The notes under the pieces were generated by a model. That model searched no databases, was not told the origin of the DNA, and saw only the letters and a list, made by a program, of their open reading frames with translations. A stretch of DNA of 64,000 nucleotides from Aphidius gifuensis (taxonomy: Eukaryota > Arthropoda > Insecta > Hymenoptera > Braconidae). Both the position numbers and the translations under genes were made by a program. How positions within the stretch are numbered: the stretch's first letter is position 1; each line of letters opens with the position of its first letter. Positions 28,501 to 40,233 of the stretch are shown here, one piece after another. The DNA is taken from contig NC_057789.1 in the NCBI RefSeq assembly GCF_014905175.1, positions 434,001 to 498,000 on the forward strand, written 5' to 3'.

Positions 28501-31500
28501 ATTTTCTTGAAAATGTCTGATGCAATGCATAGCTTCAGGCACTATCATTAACGTGTAAATTTAAATGCATTTATTTAAAAAACACAACTCCACGCATAAA
28601 CTAATAAACGAGCAAGCTAAAAAAAAAATATTTAAACAAAAAAAACACAAATACAAGATGATTAAAATAAAACAATGTTTGTAATTAAAAAAATATTAAT
28701 TTAAAAATTTTTAATTAATTAAAAATGTCGCTATAATTTCAACAAAGTCACTTTTATTATTTTTTTTTTTTCAAAAAATGTAATACACTATTAAATTAAA
28801 CAAATAAATAATTTATTAGTCCAAATAATTAAGCTTTATTTGCAATATTAATTATTTTAATTATCCACATAAAAAATAACAATACATAAATTAAAATTAT
28901 TTTATTAACAAAAAAAAGGGTTACAATTTTGAAATTTCATTAGCAATAAATTGTCCGAATAAAACAATAAAATTAATTATTAATAAAAAAAAAAAATACC
29001 ACAATAACGACAAACATGTAAAACAAAATAAAAAAATATATTTATATTTTTTTTTGATTTATTTTTCTGTCCATCCTTTGTGTTCTTTCTCATCCCTCTT
29101 TGACCTGTGTATTTAAAGTTCCTCTAATTTCATTTTAATCATCCCCCACTGTCAAAAAAAAACCTACATTGTAATTGAAAAGAAAAATAAATAAAATGAG
29201 ACAGTGGTTTTTATGATTTTTCTTTTTTACTTGAATGAAAAAAAACCGGAATCTTCCGGACCCCGTAAATTTGTGTTCCCAGGCTGCAAGTGCGCCTCAC
29301 AAGTGGGAAAATTTCACGTATCTGACACCAACATTCTGCGACCATTGCGGTTCCATGCTACACGGTCTCGCGCATCAGGGAATCAAGTGTTCAGGTATCA
29401 AAAAAAAAAAAAACAACAAAAAACAACAATAGGAAATAACAAAAAAAAAATAACAAAAAATAAATTTAAATTTAACAACACATATTTACAGATATTTATA
29501 GTTGAAATTCATATTTTATTTTTTTAAATCATTGAAGCACATTATATGGTCAATAATGATCTTCATAAATCCATTATGCTGTCGAAATAATAAATGCACA
29601 AGTGTGGCCAGTTTGCTCCTGTATTTATGACCCAAAAATATTACAAAAAAAATAAAAACCAATAAAACCAGCAATAAATATTCAAAGAAAAAAAATAAAA
29701 ATTTCATTAAAATTGAATTAGTACTTTGAACAATAATGGGTTTATTTTTTTTTGTTTTTTTTTTTTTTATTGTAAATCGGATAATAATCGTAAAATCAAG
29801 GGTTGTATTATTTTTTTTTTTAATTTTTTTTTTTCTTCATTATACCTTTTTTTATCTTTGCACCATTTAAAAAATTTATTTTTATTATTTTTCGATTTTC
29901 ACTTGTTACTCTACTTGATCCTCACGTTAGTATTAATATTCTATTATATTTATATTTGTTTATTTGTATGTCTACCCTCCAAAAAATTAAAAAAAAAACC
30001 ACAGCTGTCTCTGGCCTCTTGACATTTAAATTTATAACGATGGCCATTTTGTTTCATTGTATTTAAAAATAATAATCGTCTTTAAAATCATTTCAATAAT
30101 ACGCAAATTTATTTAATAGATTTTCAACTTGTAATATTGAATTATTATTGAAATAATTTTGAGTCGATTAATTGATCAAATTAAAAATTGATTTGACAAC
30201 TTTTTGGGGTATAAAAAAATTCAAATTAAATTTATTATTTGTACGTTTAAATTGTGATTGAATTAATAAAACATAAGAGTAATTGGAAAATATATTTAAT
30301 TGTATATTTGACAGGAAAAAAAATTATACCCCCAAGGGAAAAAATCAGTTTTTAGTCAGACACGTAATCACCTGCATGAAAATAACTTTTTTTTTTATAA
30401 ATTATCCATGTTTGAAATTTAAAAAAATACTCAAATTTGTATCAACTCTTTATCTATCTGTCTCTAACACTCTTGCTTATAACCACAAATTAAATAAATA
30501 AATAAAAATTTATAAAAAAAAAATATACCATTAAATTCCAGTAGCTTTTTTCTTTTTTTTTTTTTTTAATATTGTTCATGATGACTCACTATTATATCCT
30601 GCATGTAAAAAAAAATTATTTTCAAAATAAACATTAAAACAACAGTATTATTAATAATAAATAAAAAAAAAAATTTAATAATTAAAATTATAAATAAATA
30701 ATTAACAAAATATATAAAAAAAAAAAAAAAGTCATGAACAATATGTATATATTTTTTAGTTTATTTATTTTTGATTAAAAAAATTAGATGTAATATTTAA
30801 TTTATGGAGATTGTTAATAATTATTTTGTTGATATTTAGCATGTGACATGAATGTTCACAAAAGATGTGAAGTAAGTGTGCCGAATCTTTGTGGATGTGA
30901 TCATACTGAAAGACGTGGTCGAATTAATTTGGCCGTCACTTGTACTGGCAAACAATTAATTGTTGAAGGTAAAAATAAATAAAATAAATAAATAAATGAA
31001 ATTTATTAATAAATTAAATTATTTATTTATAGTTAAAGCTGGTCGTAATCTTATTCCAATGGATCCAAATGGACTTTCAGATCCTTATGTCAAATTGAAA
31101 TTGATTCCCGACACGGATGGTGTTAAAAAAAAAACAAAAACAATAAAAGCATCATTAAATCCTGAATGGAATGAAACAATAACTTTGTAAGTTTGCAATT
31201 TACCAAAAAAATTAATTGTTGATATTTTTTAAATACTTAAAAACATTTCAAATAAAAATCATTAAATATTTTCGTGATATTGAATGTAATAAAATTTTTG
31301 GCTGACTAAATATACACTTAAACTACTTGTTAAAAAAAATTTTTTTTAAATAATTTTATATGTAAAATAGTGACCTGAAGACAGAAGACAAAGATCGAAG
31401 ATTATTGATAGAAATATGGGATTGGGATAGAACGTCGAGAAATGATTTCATGGGTTCATTGTCATTTGGAATATCTGAAATAATAAAATCACCAGCAGAT

Positions 31501-34007
31501 GGTTGGTTCAAGCTTTTAACAGCTGAAGAAGGTGAATTTTATAATGTTCCTGTTCCAGAAGAGGGTGTTGATTTGGTTGAACTTAAAACTAAAATGCGGG
31601 TAACTATATATTTTCCTATTAATAATTCATATCTACAAGAAAAAAATTCAAGCAAATGACAAAACTGACAAGTAGTTTTCATCAATGTTTTTTAATGTTT
31701 TAATTTATTTGGATTGTTTATCACTCCATGCATGTGATTTGTTATTGTATTTAAAAATTATTATTTTTCTATTTTTTGATTTAGAAAACTTCAGTTACTA
31801 AAAAACCAGTAACTCAAGATCGAGATATACCACATAATATGGGAAAAAGTGATTTAATAAGAGCATCTGATTTTAATTTTCTTATGGTACTTGGAAAGGG
31901 TAGTTTTGGAAAAGTATTACTTGCTGAAAGAAAAGGATGTGATGAATTATATGCTATTAAAATACTTAAAAAAGATATTATTATTCAAGATGATGATGTT
32001 GAATGTACCATGGTGGAAAAACGGGTCTTGGCATTATCACATAAACCACCATTTCTTGTACAACTTCATTCTTGTTTTCAAACTATGGCAAGTATTTTTT
32101 TTTTTTTTTTCAACTTTTAATTTATGTTTTAATTGTTGTTATTTATTATTTAATTTTATTTGTGTTTTTTTTATTTCTTTAGGATCGTTTGTATTTTGTA
32201 ATGGAGTATGTCAATGGTGGTGATCTCATGTTCCAAATTCAACAATGTGGAAAATTCAAAGAACCAGTTGCAGTGTAAGTTTTTAATTGCCAAAAAAAAT
32301 TTTAAAATTAATAAATACCTAAATCTTTTACCTGTTATTGATGGAAATATTTAATCAATTATTTATTTGATATTAAAGATTGACAAAATAAAAATGAGAA
32401 AACAATTATATCGATCAAATAAAAGTCTTCGAATTTTTATTTTTTTATTTTTTCATATCGTGTCGGGATTGATAAGCTTTACTTTAAAATAATTATAAAC
32501 TCATATTTTTTTTGAGTTTATAATTATTTTGAAAATTTCTTATTTTTTTTTGATTATTTTTTAAAACAAATTTATAAAACTACTATTGAAATGAATATCA
32601 CTACAATTAATAGTAGCTACTTTTAAAAGATAATTCATTAATTCCGACACATTATGAAAAAAAAAAAAAATAATAATGACATAATATTTTATATGAAAAA
32701 ACAAAATAATAATAAATAAAATTTTTTATAGATTTTATGCATCTGAAATAGCAATTGGATTATTTTTTCTTCATTCACGTGGTATTGTCTATCGTGATTT
32801 GAAATTGGATAATGTTCTATTGGATTCCGATGGTCATATCAAAATTGCTGATTTCGGTATGTGCAAGGAGGGTATTACTGGTGATAGAACCACTAAAACA
32901 TTTTGTGGAACTCCGGATTACATTGCCCCCGAGGTAAATCAATCAAGCTGTCATCTCTATAACCCACACTAAAAAAGATAAAAATAATAAAAATAAAAAA
33001 AAAACTTGAAATGAGACAATGACAGTAAAAAGAAAGAAAAGAATAAAAAAAAAATAAATGAAATTTTCTCAAAGAGAGGATCAGTATTCAACGTATAATA
33101 TTCATTCAATTTATTTTATTTTTTATTTTCGCTTTTTTTAGATTATTCTTTATCAACCTTATGGAAAATCTGTTGATTGGTGGGCTTATGGTGTATTGCT
33201 TTACGAGATGTTGGTTGGCCAACCACCCTTTGATGGTGAAGATGAGGAAGAACTTTTTTCTGCCATCACTGACAACAGTGTTAATTATCCAAAAAGTTTA
33301 TCAAAAGAAGCCAAAGAAGCCTGCAAAGGGGTAAGAATAATAATTTAAAAATTTAAAATATTCATTTAAATTATTTTTTTTGCTATTAATTATTTTAGTT
33401 TTTAACTAAAAATCCAAGCAAAAGATTGGGATGTGGACATCGGGGTGAAGAAGATGTACGAAGTCACACATTTTTCCGTCGTATTGATTGGGACAGAATT
33501 GAAAATCGTGAAGTGCAGCCACCCTTCAAACCAAAGATTGTATGTACCAAAAAAATTAAAACAATCATTTTTAATTTTCTATTTAAAATTTTTTAATTAA
33601 GTTTAAGTTTAGGTGCTTGTTTTTTAGCTAAAAAATTCTACGAATAATATAACATTAAAATTACAATGAAATTTTCATCCAAATTTTATTTCCAACACAC
33701 GGAAAAATTCATCAACAATTTTTTAAATTTAAAAAATTATAAATTCTATTTTAACTCAAAAATTTTCGTAAAATTTTTTATCTAAAACATCAAGTACATG
33801 TTAAATATGTATTTTATAAAAATAATAATTTTATAAATATTTAAAAATTTACAGAAACACAGAAAAGATGTCAGTAACTTTGACAAACAATTTACATCTG
33901 AAAAAACAGATTTAACACCGACAGATAAATTATTCATGATGAATTTAGATCAAACAGAATTCCTTGGATTTTCATATTTAAATCCAGAATTTGTTATCAA
34001 CATTTAA
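4575..34007 (+). CDS. Pkc53E: Conventional (calcium/DAG-dependent) protein kinase C, Pkc53E-like, 669 aa
   Basis: Coding exons: 4575-4765, 22762-22793, 22872-22954, then 23560-23671 or 29283-29394, then 30840-30968, 31033-31186, 31371-31599, 31785-32087, 32183-32274, 32732-32933, 33142-33330, 33399-33539, 33855-34007. The joined frame is open for 669 aa, the usual length of the family. Domain order: pseudosubstrate about residues 24-37 (GRKGALKKKNV, Ala31 in the phosphoacceptor position); C1A about 43-93; C1B about 108-157; C2 about 165-290 with calcium-loop Asp residues (LSDPYVK, WDWDRTSRNDF); kinase about 340-600 with GKGSFG 347-352, Lys369, YRDLKLDN 462-469, DFG 482-484, activation-loop Thr498 (TKTFCGTPDY). 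The AGC tail has turn motif LTPTDK (Thr640) and hydrophobic motif FLGFSY (Ser659). It transduces phospholipase C signals at membranes. Intron 1 is 18 kb; intron 8 has a GC donor. The protein ends in INI. Assignment to the Pkc53E clade is from remembered similarity; inaC is the alternative. Confidence 0.95.
4766..22761 (+). other. Large first intron of the PKC gene (about 18 kb)
   Basis: The donor is TG|GTAAGT at 4766 and the acceptor TTACAG ends at 22761; the split Trp codon restores the C1A sequence. The intron is dominated by poly-A/T and ATTT-type tracts. Less AT-rich islands occur at about 9440-9700, 11560-11890 and 20130-20520, and are possible enhancers or alternative promoters. A two-copy 101-bp tandem repeat lies at 15271-15472. 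I found no exon of another gene on either strand. Frames of 60-134 codons in here are low-complexity and have no recognisable similarity. Confidence 0.85.
15271..15472. repeat. Two-copy 101-bp tandem repeat with internal palindrome
   Basis: A unit starting taatttattt at 15271 is repeated from 15372 with almost no change; the clearest difference is gctagatt versus gttagatt. Each unit starts with a (TTTA)n arm followed by its complement (AAAT)n, so each copy can fold into an AT hairpin of about 20 bp per arm. It lies inside PKC intron 1. Confidence 0.85.
23560..23671 (+). other. PKC alternative exon 4a (C1B, first part)
   Basis: A 112-bp exon with acceptor CACAG|GAC and donor CAAG|GTATC. It starts in phase 0 and ends in phase 1. 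It encodes the first 37 residues of C1B including the zinc ligands HCG/FCDHC and LLYGVIHQGMKC. It splices to exon 5 at 30840, which supplies ACDMNVHKRC and the remaining ligands. C1 position 22 is Tyr, as usual in conventional PKC. Confidence 0.93.
29283..29394 (+). other. PKC alternative exon 4b (C1B, first part)
   Basis: A second 112-bp exon with the same start and end phase as 4a, acceptor TTCCCAG|GCT and donor TCAG|GTATC. It encodes PTFCDHCGSMLHGLAHQG, all zinc ligands present. Including both 4a and 4b (224 nt) would shift the frame, so an mRNA can use only one of them. C1 position 22 is His rather than Tyr. Confidence 0.92.
32088..32182 (+). other. GC-AG intron in the PKC gene
   Basis: The exon ends ...ACT ATG and the intron starts GCAAGT, with acceptor TTTAG before GAT CGT TTG. 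The junction rebuilds the conserved QTMDRLYFVMEY block of the kinase. The rest of the donor (ATG|GCAAGT) matches the strong consensus expected of GC donors. Confidence 0.9.
32486..32530. repeat. Perfect 18-bp inverted repeat in a PKC intron
   Basis: aaaataattataaactca at 32486-32503 is followed, after a 9-nt T-rich loop, by its exact reverse complement at 32513-32530. A few more bases can pair outside. It lies in the intron between the exons ending 32274 and starting 32732. It may be a remnant of a small foldback element or an RNA hairpin. Confidence 0.85.
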
Positions 34008-37000
34008 ACAACAAATTCATAATTATGAATAAATTTCAAAAAAAAGTAATAAATTAATTTTCATTAACTATTTTTCTTTATATATAAAAAACCAAAAAAC
34101 AATTTCTTAAAATCACCAAGTCTCTATTTTTTTCATTATTTAAATATTATGTATTATTTTATCAAATTTATCATTCACCTTTTGAATTTTATTCTTTGAT
34201 ATTATCACCGAATTTACCTCTTGTACCTTGTAGAGTAATAATAGTAATAATAATTGATGACTATTGTCAATCGTGAGATTTAATTCAATAAAATAAATTT
34301 ACATAATCTTGTCTTAAAAATTTTAAAAATACATTTAATTTTTAAAATAATTATTGATAAATGCTTCCGTATGAGCTTTGTCAAGCTGAAAAATTATCAA
34401 TTTATAAATATAAAAATATACTAATACTATCCTGCAATAATTCATAGGTAATTTAAAAAAATAATCATAATATACAATATATTCTATATAAATGATAATA
34501 ATAATAAATAATAATATAATAAATAATAATATAATAAAATTATAAATTAATTAATTATTTAGTTTAAAAGATATTACAACTGAAAGTCTTGATTAACAAA
34601 ATTAATTATTAATTATATATGATATACATGACTATATCAATGTAATATTTACGCTTTAAAAAAAATTAAATTACAAAGTTCCTACGGAAGCAAAAAATGA
34701 AAAAAAAAAAAAAAAAGACATTTAAAAATTTATAATTGCCAAGTGTGTAATAATGCTTTTTGATGTATATCGATATTATTATTGTTGACTAATAAATACT
34801 CGATAATCCACAAAGTATTATACATGAATTAAAATAGAATTAACATTTTAAAAAATGATTAAAGAGTTGTGAAAATAATAATATAAATGGCATAATAAGC
34901 TCGATGATAATCATGAATATCAAAAAAAGAAAATAATAAATATTTAAATTTAAAAAATATATTGTAGATTTATTAAGGAGATATTGTTGTCTTCATTTTA
35001 TTTGCGTATTTAATGCATTTACTTCGGTAGTTTCTACTGTCGCCTTCCAGAGTTATATTTAATTTTAAATAATAGTTTTAATTGTAATATAAGTAAGATA
35101 ATATGATGATATTTGAAAAAAACTAATTAAACAACAATTTGGAAATGTTGTTGGTTTTTAAAAATTAGATATTATCAGGTACTGCTTTTACTACGGTGCT
35201 TGGTTGTTTGATGAGACACGTGATTATGAAGAGCGAGCAAGAAAATTAATAATTAAATAGATTATATGAATTTTGAAATATTTAAATATTATTACTATAT
35301 GTATGTTAAGATATTAATGATGGAAAAAATTGTTTAAAGTGAAGGAAAAACAATGAGAAATTTGAACGTAAAAAAAAACTTGAATTTCAATTTTGTTTTA
35401 ATTTTTTAATTATATTTGAACAAGTTGAAAAAAAAATATGAAATTGTCATGATAAAGATAAAAATATAATGCGAAAATCAAAGAAAAAAAATGTATTAAA
35501 ATTTATTTATTTATTTATTTAATTTATTTATTAAAAAAAAGAAAAAAAATTAATAAATATATTTATTTTTTTTACGTTCAAAGTTCTCAATGTTTTTATG
35601 ATCTTTAAAATTTTTTTCATAAAATTCTCTTTAAATTCTTTTTATACACTATTTAAAAAATAAAAAAAAAAAAATACTCATTAAATTTGTCTCTCACTAA
35701 AATCGATATTGACTAAATTTAAAATATAAAAATTAGAAATAAATTTCTGCACTGAAAATTTTCTTAAAAAAAAATTAAAAAATTCCTTAATAAACAATGA
35801 GAACCAAAATTTTAATAATTAATATTAAAAACAAATATTTTAACCAAACAATTTATTGTATTAGATTAAATAAGAAAATAAAAAAAGAATTTAAATAATA
35901 GTATTTAGAATATTATTCTCATAAACGTCTGGTACGTATTTTTAATTTTTTTCTTATAAAATATATAACGATTATTAATATGTTAAACAATAGATATTAT
36001 AAATAATTTATATCATCAAAAGTATACTCGCTCTTGTTTCATAAAAATACCAATTAAATTAAAATACTTTTGTTTCGTTATTTAACTAAAAAATAAAAAA
36101 TAAAATGTCGAAAATTGATCGGAGAAAAAAAATTAAAACAAAATTCTATGGAACTTTGACAAAGTAAAAAACATACTTAAAAATTAATTTGGTGCTTTTA
36201 TGTTTTTTTTCAATGATCAATTGATAAAATTGAATAATAAAAAATGATAAATAAATAATTTGTGATGCTGTCCTTCATGGGAACCCTCAGCTGCGCACTA
36301 TTCTATAATTTAATTTTTAAAAATACATAAATAAAGTATACACATCTTCATTGAAATAAAAAAATACACAAAAATTGCAGGGTTTAATAAATTACAAAAA
36401 TATTAAAAAATAAAAACTTCAAAATCTATTCTTATACCAATTCTCGAAGTGTCTTCCAGCGTAAATAGTTCGTGCGTTTGTTGAAAAATAAAAGTGTCTA
36501 TCTGATGAACGTACGTGACAATATAATTTTTAGACTAACTATTTATTTAAAATTATAATAAAAAAAGAGTGAAAAATATAATTATAATCAAATAATATAT
36601 TTAGTAATTTAAACGAACGTCTATTGGCTAAAAATATAAGTTTTATTTTCATGTTGTCTTGTTGAAAAAAAATAAATGAAAATCAAGCAATCATTAATTA
36701 TTTAAAATAATAATTATTATTATTTAGTAGAAATTTTAAGACATTTTGTCTTCCTGTGTGCTATTGCGGTTAAAATTAATTTAAAACGTTCGTTTGATTT
36801 TAAAAAAAATTGACTTTCAGCCAGCTCAATTAATTATTTGAATTTTAAATTTATCCGCGCAGCCCAGGGAACTCAAAAAAATTTATTATTTACATTATAA
36901 AATAGTCATGATTATATATTAATAATGTAGCTAAAAAAAAGCATATATGTTACAATAAGTTATGAAAATATAAAAGGGGAAAAATCATAAAACTTAAATA

Positions 37001-37403
37001 ATTTTAAGAATAAAAAATATATTAAAACACATATAGTTAAATTTCCTCTAAAAAAAAATATTGTAATCAATTTATTTTCCTTTTAACTATTATAAATTTA
37101 TTGTTTATTTAATTATAATTATAAAAATACACAAACATATATTTTTAAAATATTTTTTTGTGCATTTAAAATATCGTAGTGAAAATTTTAAAATCGTGTC
37201 ATGATTTATCTTGTTATTAGAATTTACTAATAAAGTTTTAAAATTCAATTAAAAAATGTATTGGTATTTATTTGTTATTGCATGTTAAAGAAAAAAAAAA
37301 ATGAAAAACTATTTTGTAAATTTGATTGTCTTTATGATGATTGAAAATATTCCAAATTGTTATTATGAAAATTTGTTGTTTTTTTTTCTCCATCGAAATT
37401 GGA
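34008..37403. other. Gene-free spacer between PKC and alkaline phosphatase 1 (tail to tail)
   Basis: It must hold the 3' UTRs of both convergent genes. Several AATAAA hexamers follow the PKC stop, for example around 34287, but none can be singled out. Slightly less AT-rich stretches occur near 35180-35240, 36265-36300 and 36440-36520. No open frame with recognisable similarity was found on either strand. Confidence 0.6.
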
Positions 37404-39299
37404 TTACTGATTGTCGCAATGGGAATTGGGTTTTATGCAAGCAGCATAAGCAAGTAGATGGGGAATTGAACTTTGCTCAATGGTTCCAGAGAAAAGATGT
37501 GCCCAGGGTCCATTTGTGAAAATAGCAACATCATCACCACCGTGTGTCTCATCCTCTCGTGGAACTGTCGAGGGAAATTGATAGTGAACATCAGCTGAAA
37601 AAGAAAAAAAAACAATTAAAAAGTTATTTCTATTATTTTCAAAAGTATTAAAGAGAGTAATTGTATTTAAAATTTTATTTACTTATTTCATCTTTTTTAA
37701 TCTTATGACGTTTAAGACTGGAAGAGGGATTTTTGTAGCTAGGTCCATTTGCATAGCTGAGTGTCATGTAAGGTAAATTATCTTTACCACGTTCTGTATT
37801 AATTCCTTGTATTTTATTTCCACGTTTTGGATAACCAGAAACAGACATTGTGTGTGAATGATCAGATGTAACAATGATGAGTGTCTCATTTTCAGATGTT
37901 AAATCATATCCAGCTTTAACAGCTTTTGCAAGCTCGACTGTTTCATCAAGTGCAATTGTTGCTTGTGTCATATGATGAGCAGAATCAATAAGACCACCTA
38001 TTTAATAAACATTTAATTAACAATGCAATTAAAAAATAGTTAATCATATTACGTTACCTTCAACAAAAAGAACAAATCCTTCTTTATTTTTGCTTAGAAT
38101 TTTAATAGCAGCTTCAGTCATTTCAGCAAGAGTTGGCTCAGTATCAGGTGATGCATCCAAGTGAAATTTCATGTGTGATGACTCAAAAAGTCCCAAGACA
38201 GAATCATACTTTTCTGGGTGTTGATTTATTTCATCAATCATTGTTTTATTCCAGCCATAAAGATAATTTAAACCTCGATTAGCTTTGTCTTTTTTCCATT
38301 CTTCAATTAAATTAATATTATCTTGTCGTTGACCTTCACCATGTTCTTCATCAATTGTACCATTTGGTAGAAATTTTTGTCGTCCACCACCCATTATAAC
38401 ACTGAATTTATTGCCTGGATCTTGTGTTATTAATTGAGTTGCAATGTCCATGCATTCTTGTGTATAATTTTCCTTGAGATATTTTTTAATGTCATGATCA
38501 CTCTCCCAATCACGATGAGCACTGTGAGCATAAGCTCCAGCTGGTGATGCATGAGTGACTTTTGTTGTTGTTACAATTCCAACAGATTTACCCTGATCTT
38601 GGGCTAATTTTAATATTGAATCAACGTGATTTGTCTTGTTGAGTTGAGTTGAACATACTCCAAGTTTAACATGTCCATTGATACCAAGTGTTGCGAACTT
38701 TGTTTTGACACCACTCATATATGCAGTAGCGGTGGCAGCTGAATCTGCAACTTGCATGTCCAAACACCATGTCTAAATAAATATAAAAATTAATTTCATT
38801 ATTATTTTTTATTTATTTTTCAAAGCTCATTATTAAATTGAAATAAATTTAATTATTTAACCAACTTTTGATAGACCAGAGTATGGAAATTGCTCCCAAA
38901 ATAATTGACCTTCTTCGCCTGATTTTCCTTCAAGTTGACCTTGATAAGTTCGAGCAGCCATTAAAGTTGGAATAGACATTCCATCACCAAGATAAAATAT
39001 TATATTTTTTGCTTTATTTGTATTTATTTTATTGTTCAATTTTTTTTTCAATGTTTTTTCAGCATCATTGAACCAATAGCTAGTTTCTAAATAATTGAAA
39101 ATACACATTATTAAATTAAGTCAAATTTTTTTAAATTTATAAGATTACCAAGTTCGTTTGTAGACCAGCCATGCCTTTTTTGTTTTTTATCAATTGCCCG
39201 TTTATTTCTACCATGATTATCATCCTCTACAAATGAAGCATGAACAATTGCAAGGCCCAGAAGAAGAGTCAAATTAATAAAAATCACTCTCATTTTCAT
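37404..39299 (-). CDS. Secreted alkaline phosphatase 1, 530 aa
   Basis: Minus-strand exons: 39299-39149, 39086-38866, 38772-38058, 37997-37683, 37594-37404. The start is the ATG at 39299 (MKMRVIFINLTLLLGLAIVHA), a clear signal peptide. The enzyme hydrolyses phosphate monoesters with two zinc and one magnesium ion. Landmarks: YLGDGM with metal Asp85; nucleophile Ser135 in DSAATATAY; HASPAGAYAHSAHRDWESD; GGGRQKF; VEGGLID with zinc ligands Asp367 and His371; Asp408/His409 in TSDHSHT; His485 in THGGDDVA. All expected metal ligands are present. The sequence following the GGLID motif is SAHHMTQA, unlike HAHHSNYA/HAHHSTYA in the other two copies. The protein stops soon after the conserved Cys pair (AAC...HC) with no hydrophobic tail, so it lacks a GPI-anchor signal and should be soluble and secreted. 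Confidence 0.94.
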
Positions 39300-40233
39300 C
39301 AAAGTAATTTATTAATTTAAAAAAAAAAAAAACGTCTGTCCAACAACACCTTCCAACTACAATGTTATTTTGACCTCATTCTGCACGATTATATATACCT
39401 GTCTCAAGGAACTAAAAAGTTTCCACCTGATTACACAAGATATATTTAACAAATCTTAATGACCAGCTTGCTTTGACAAATAAATATTTTTTAACATTTG
39501 ATAACAGTTTTTTTTTATTTTTAAATTGTTGTCAACCAAAATAGCTAAAAAACAAATTTTTATTTTGAAAGATATAATTGTTTTATAAAAATATTATTCA
39601 AAACAATTTACATATTTGTTTGATAATTAAAAATAACTACAAAAAAACATGTTTTTTTTTTTATATTAATATTCGAAATTAAAAATAAAAATATATTTTT
39701 TTATCATTTCTAAATTTGAAATTTATTTTTATTTTTATCAACATGTAGGTCATGATGATAATTAAGAGAAATATAAAAACTTTAAATAAAAATAAAAATA
39801 AATGATAGAAAAACAGAAATTATTTTTTTTTAATTTGCAATATAAGAGTAATATTCCAATATGTTTATTTTTATAATTTTAATATTTTTATTGACAAAAA
39901 TAATAATTAAAGTTTTAATTGAAATATCACAGTGGGAAAATTAAAAGAAAATTAAAATCTAAATTTTTTAGACTGTAAGAATAAATTACATGAAAAAAAT
40001 AAATTTTTAAATTTAAATAAAAATTGTAATTCATTATTTAATTTTTAATTATTTATTGACAAAAAAATTTATTCATAAATTGTGTACATGATAAAATATC
40101 ATTGTTCTTAACTTGATTATATTAAATGTTTGAAAAAAAAAAATAATAAAACTGTTTTTACTTTTTAAAGGAAGGTTAAATTTCGATTCAAGAACATTGT
40201 TACTGAAATAACATTTCGAAACGTAATTATTTT
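39300..40233. other. Spacer between alkaline phosphatases 1 and 2
   Basis: AT-rich DNA holding the promoter of copy 1 (39300-39420) and the 3' UTR of copy 2. I see no gene in it. Confidence 0.6.
39389..39397 (-). promoter_or_regulatory. TATA box of alkaline phosphatase 1
   Basis: TATATATAA on the minus strand, about 90 bp before the start codon at 39299, inside a short less AT-rich segment. The position suits a short 5' UTR. No initiator was assigned with confidence. Confidence 0.55.

Noticed and set aside
28289..28510. 73-codon frame between the two alternative C1B exons
   Set aside because: It lacks Cys/His zinc-ligand spacing and includes poly-T-encoded Phe runs. It is not a third C1B exon.
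29204..29527. 107-codon frame overlapping PKC exon 4b
   Set aside because: It is the wrong frame. The neighbouring frame carries the C1 zinc ligands and fits the splice sites.
38862..38865. Alternative donor four bases downstream (G|GTTAAAT) for the phosphatase exon ending ...GLSK
   Set aside because: It would shift the next exon out of frame. The donor AAA|GTTGGT joins directly to TWCLDMQVADSA and is the same in all three copies.
39300..39302. TTG start giving an extra Met for alkaline phosphatase 1
   Set aside because: A normal ATG follows directly at 39299 and begins the signal peptide.
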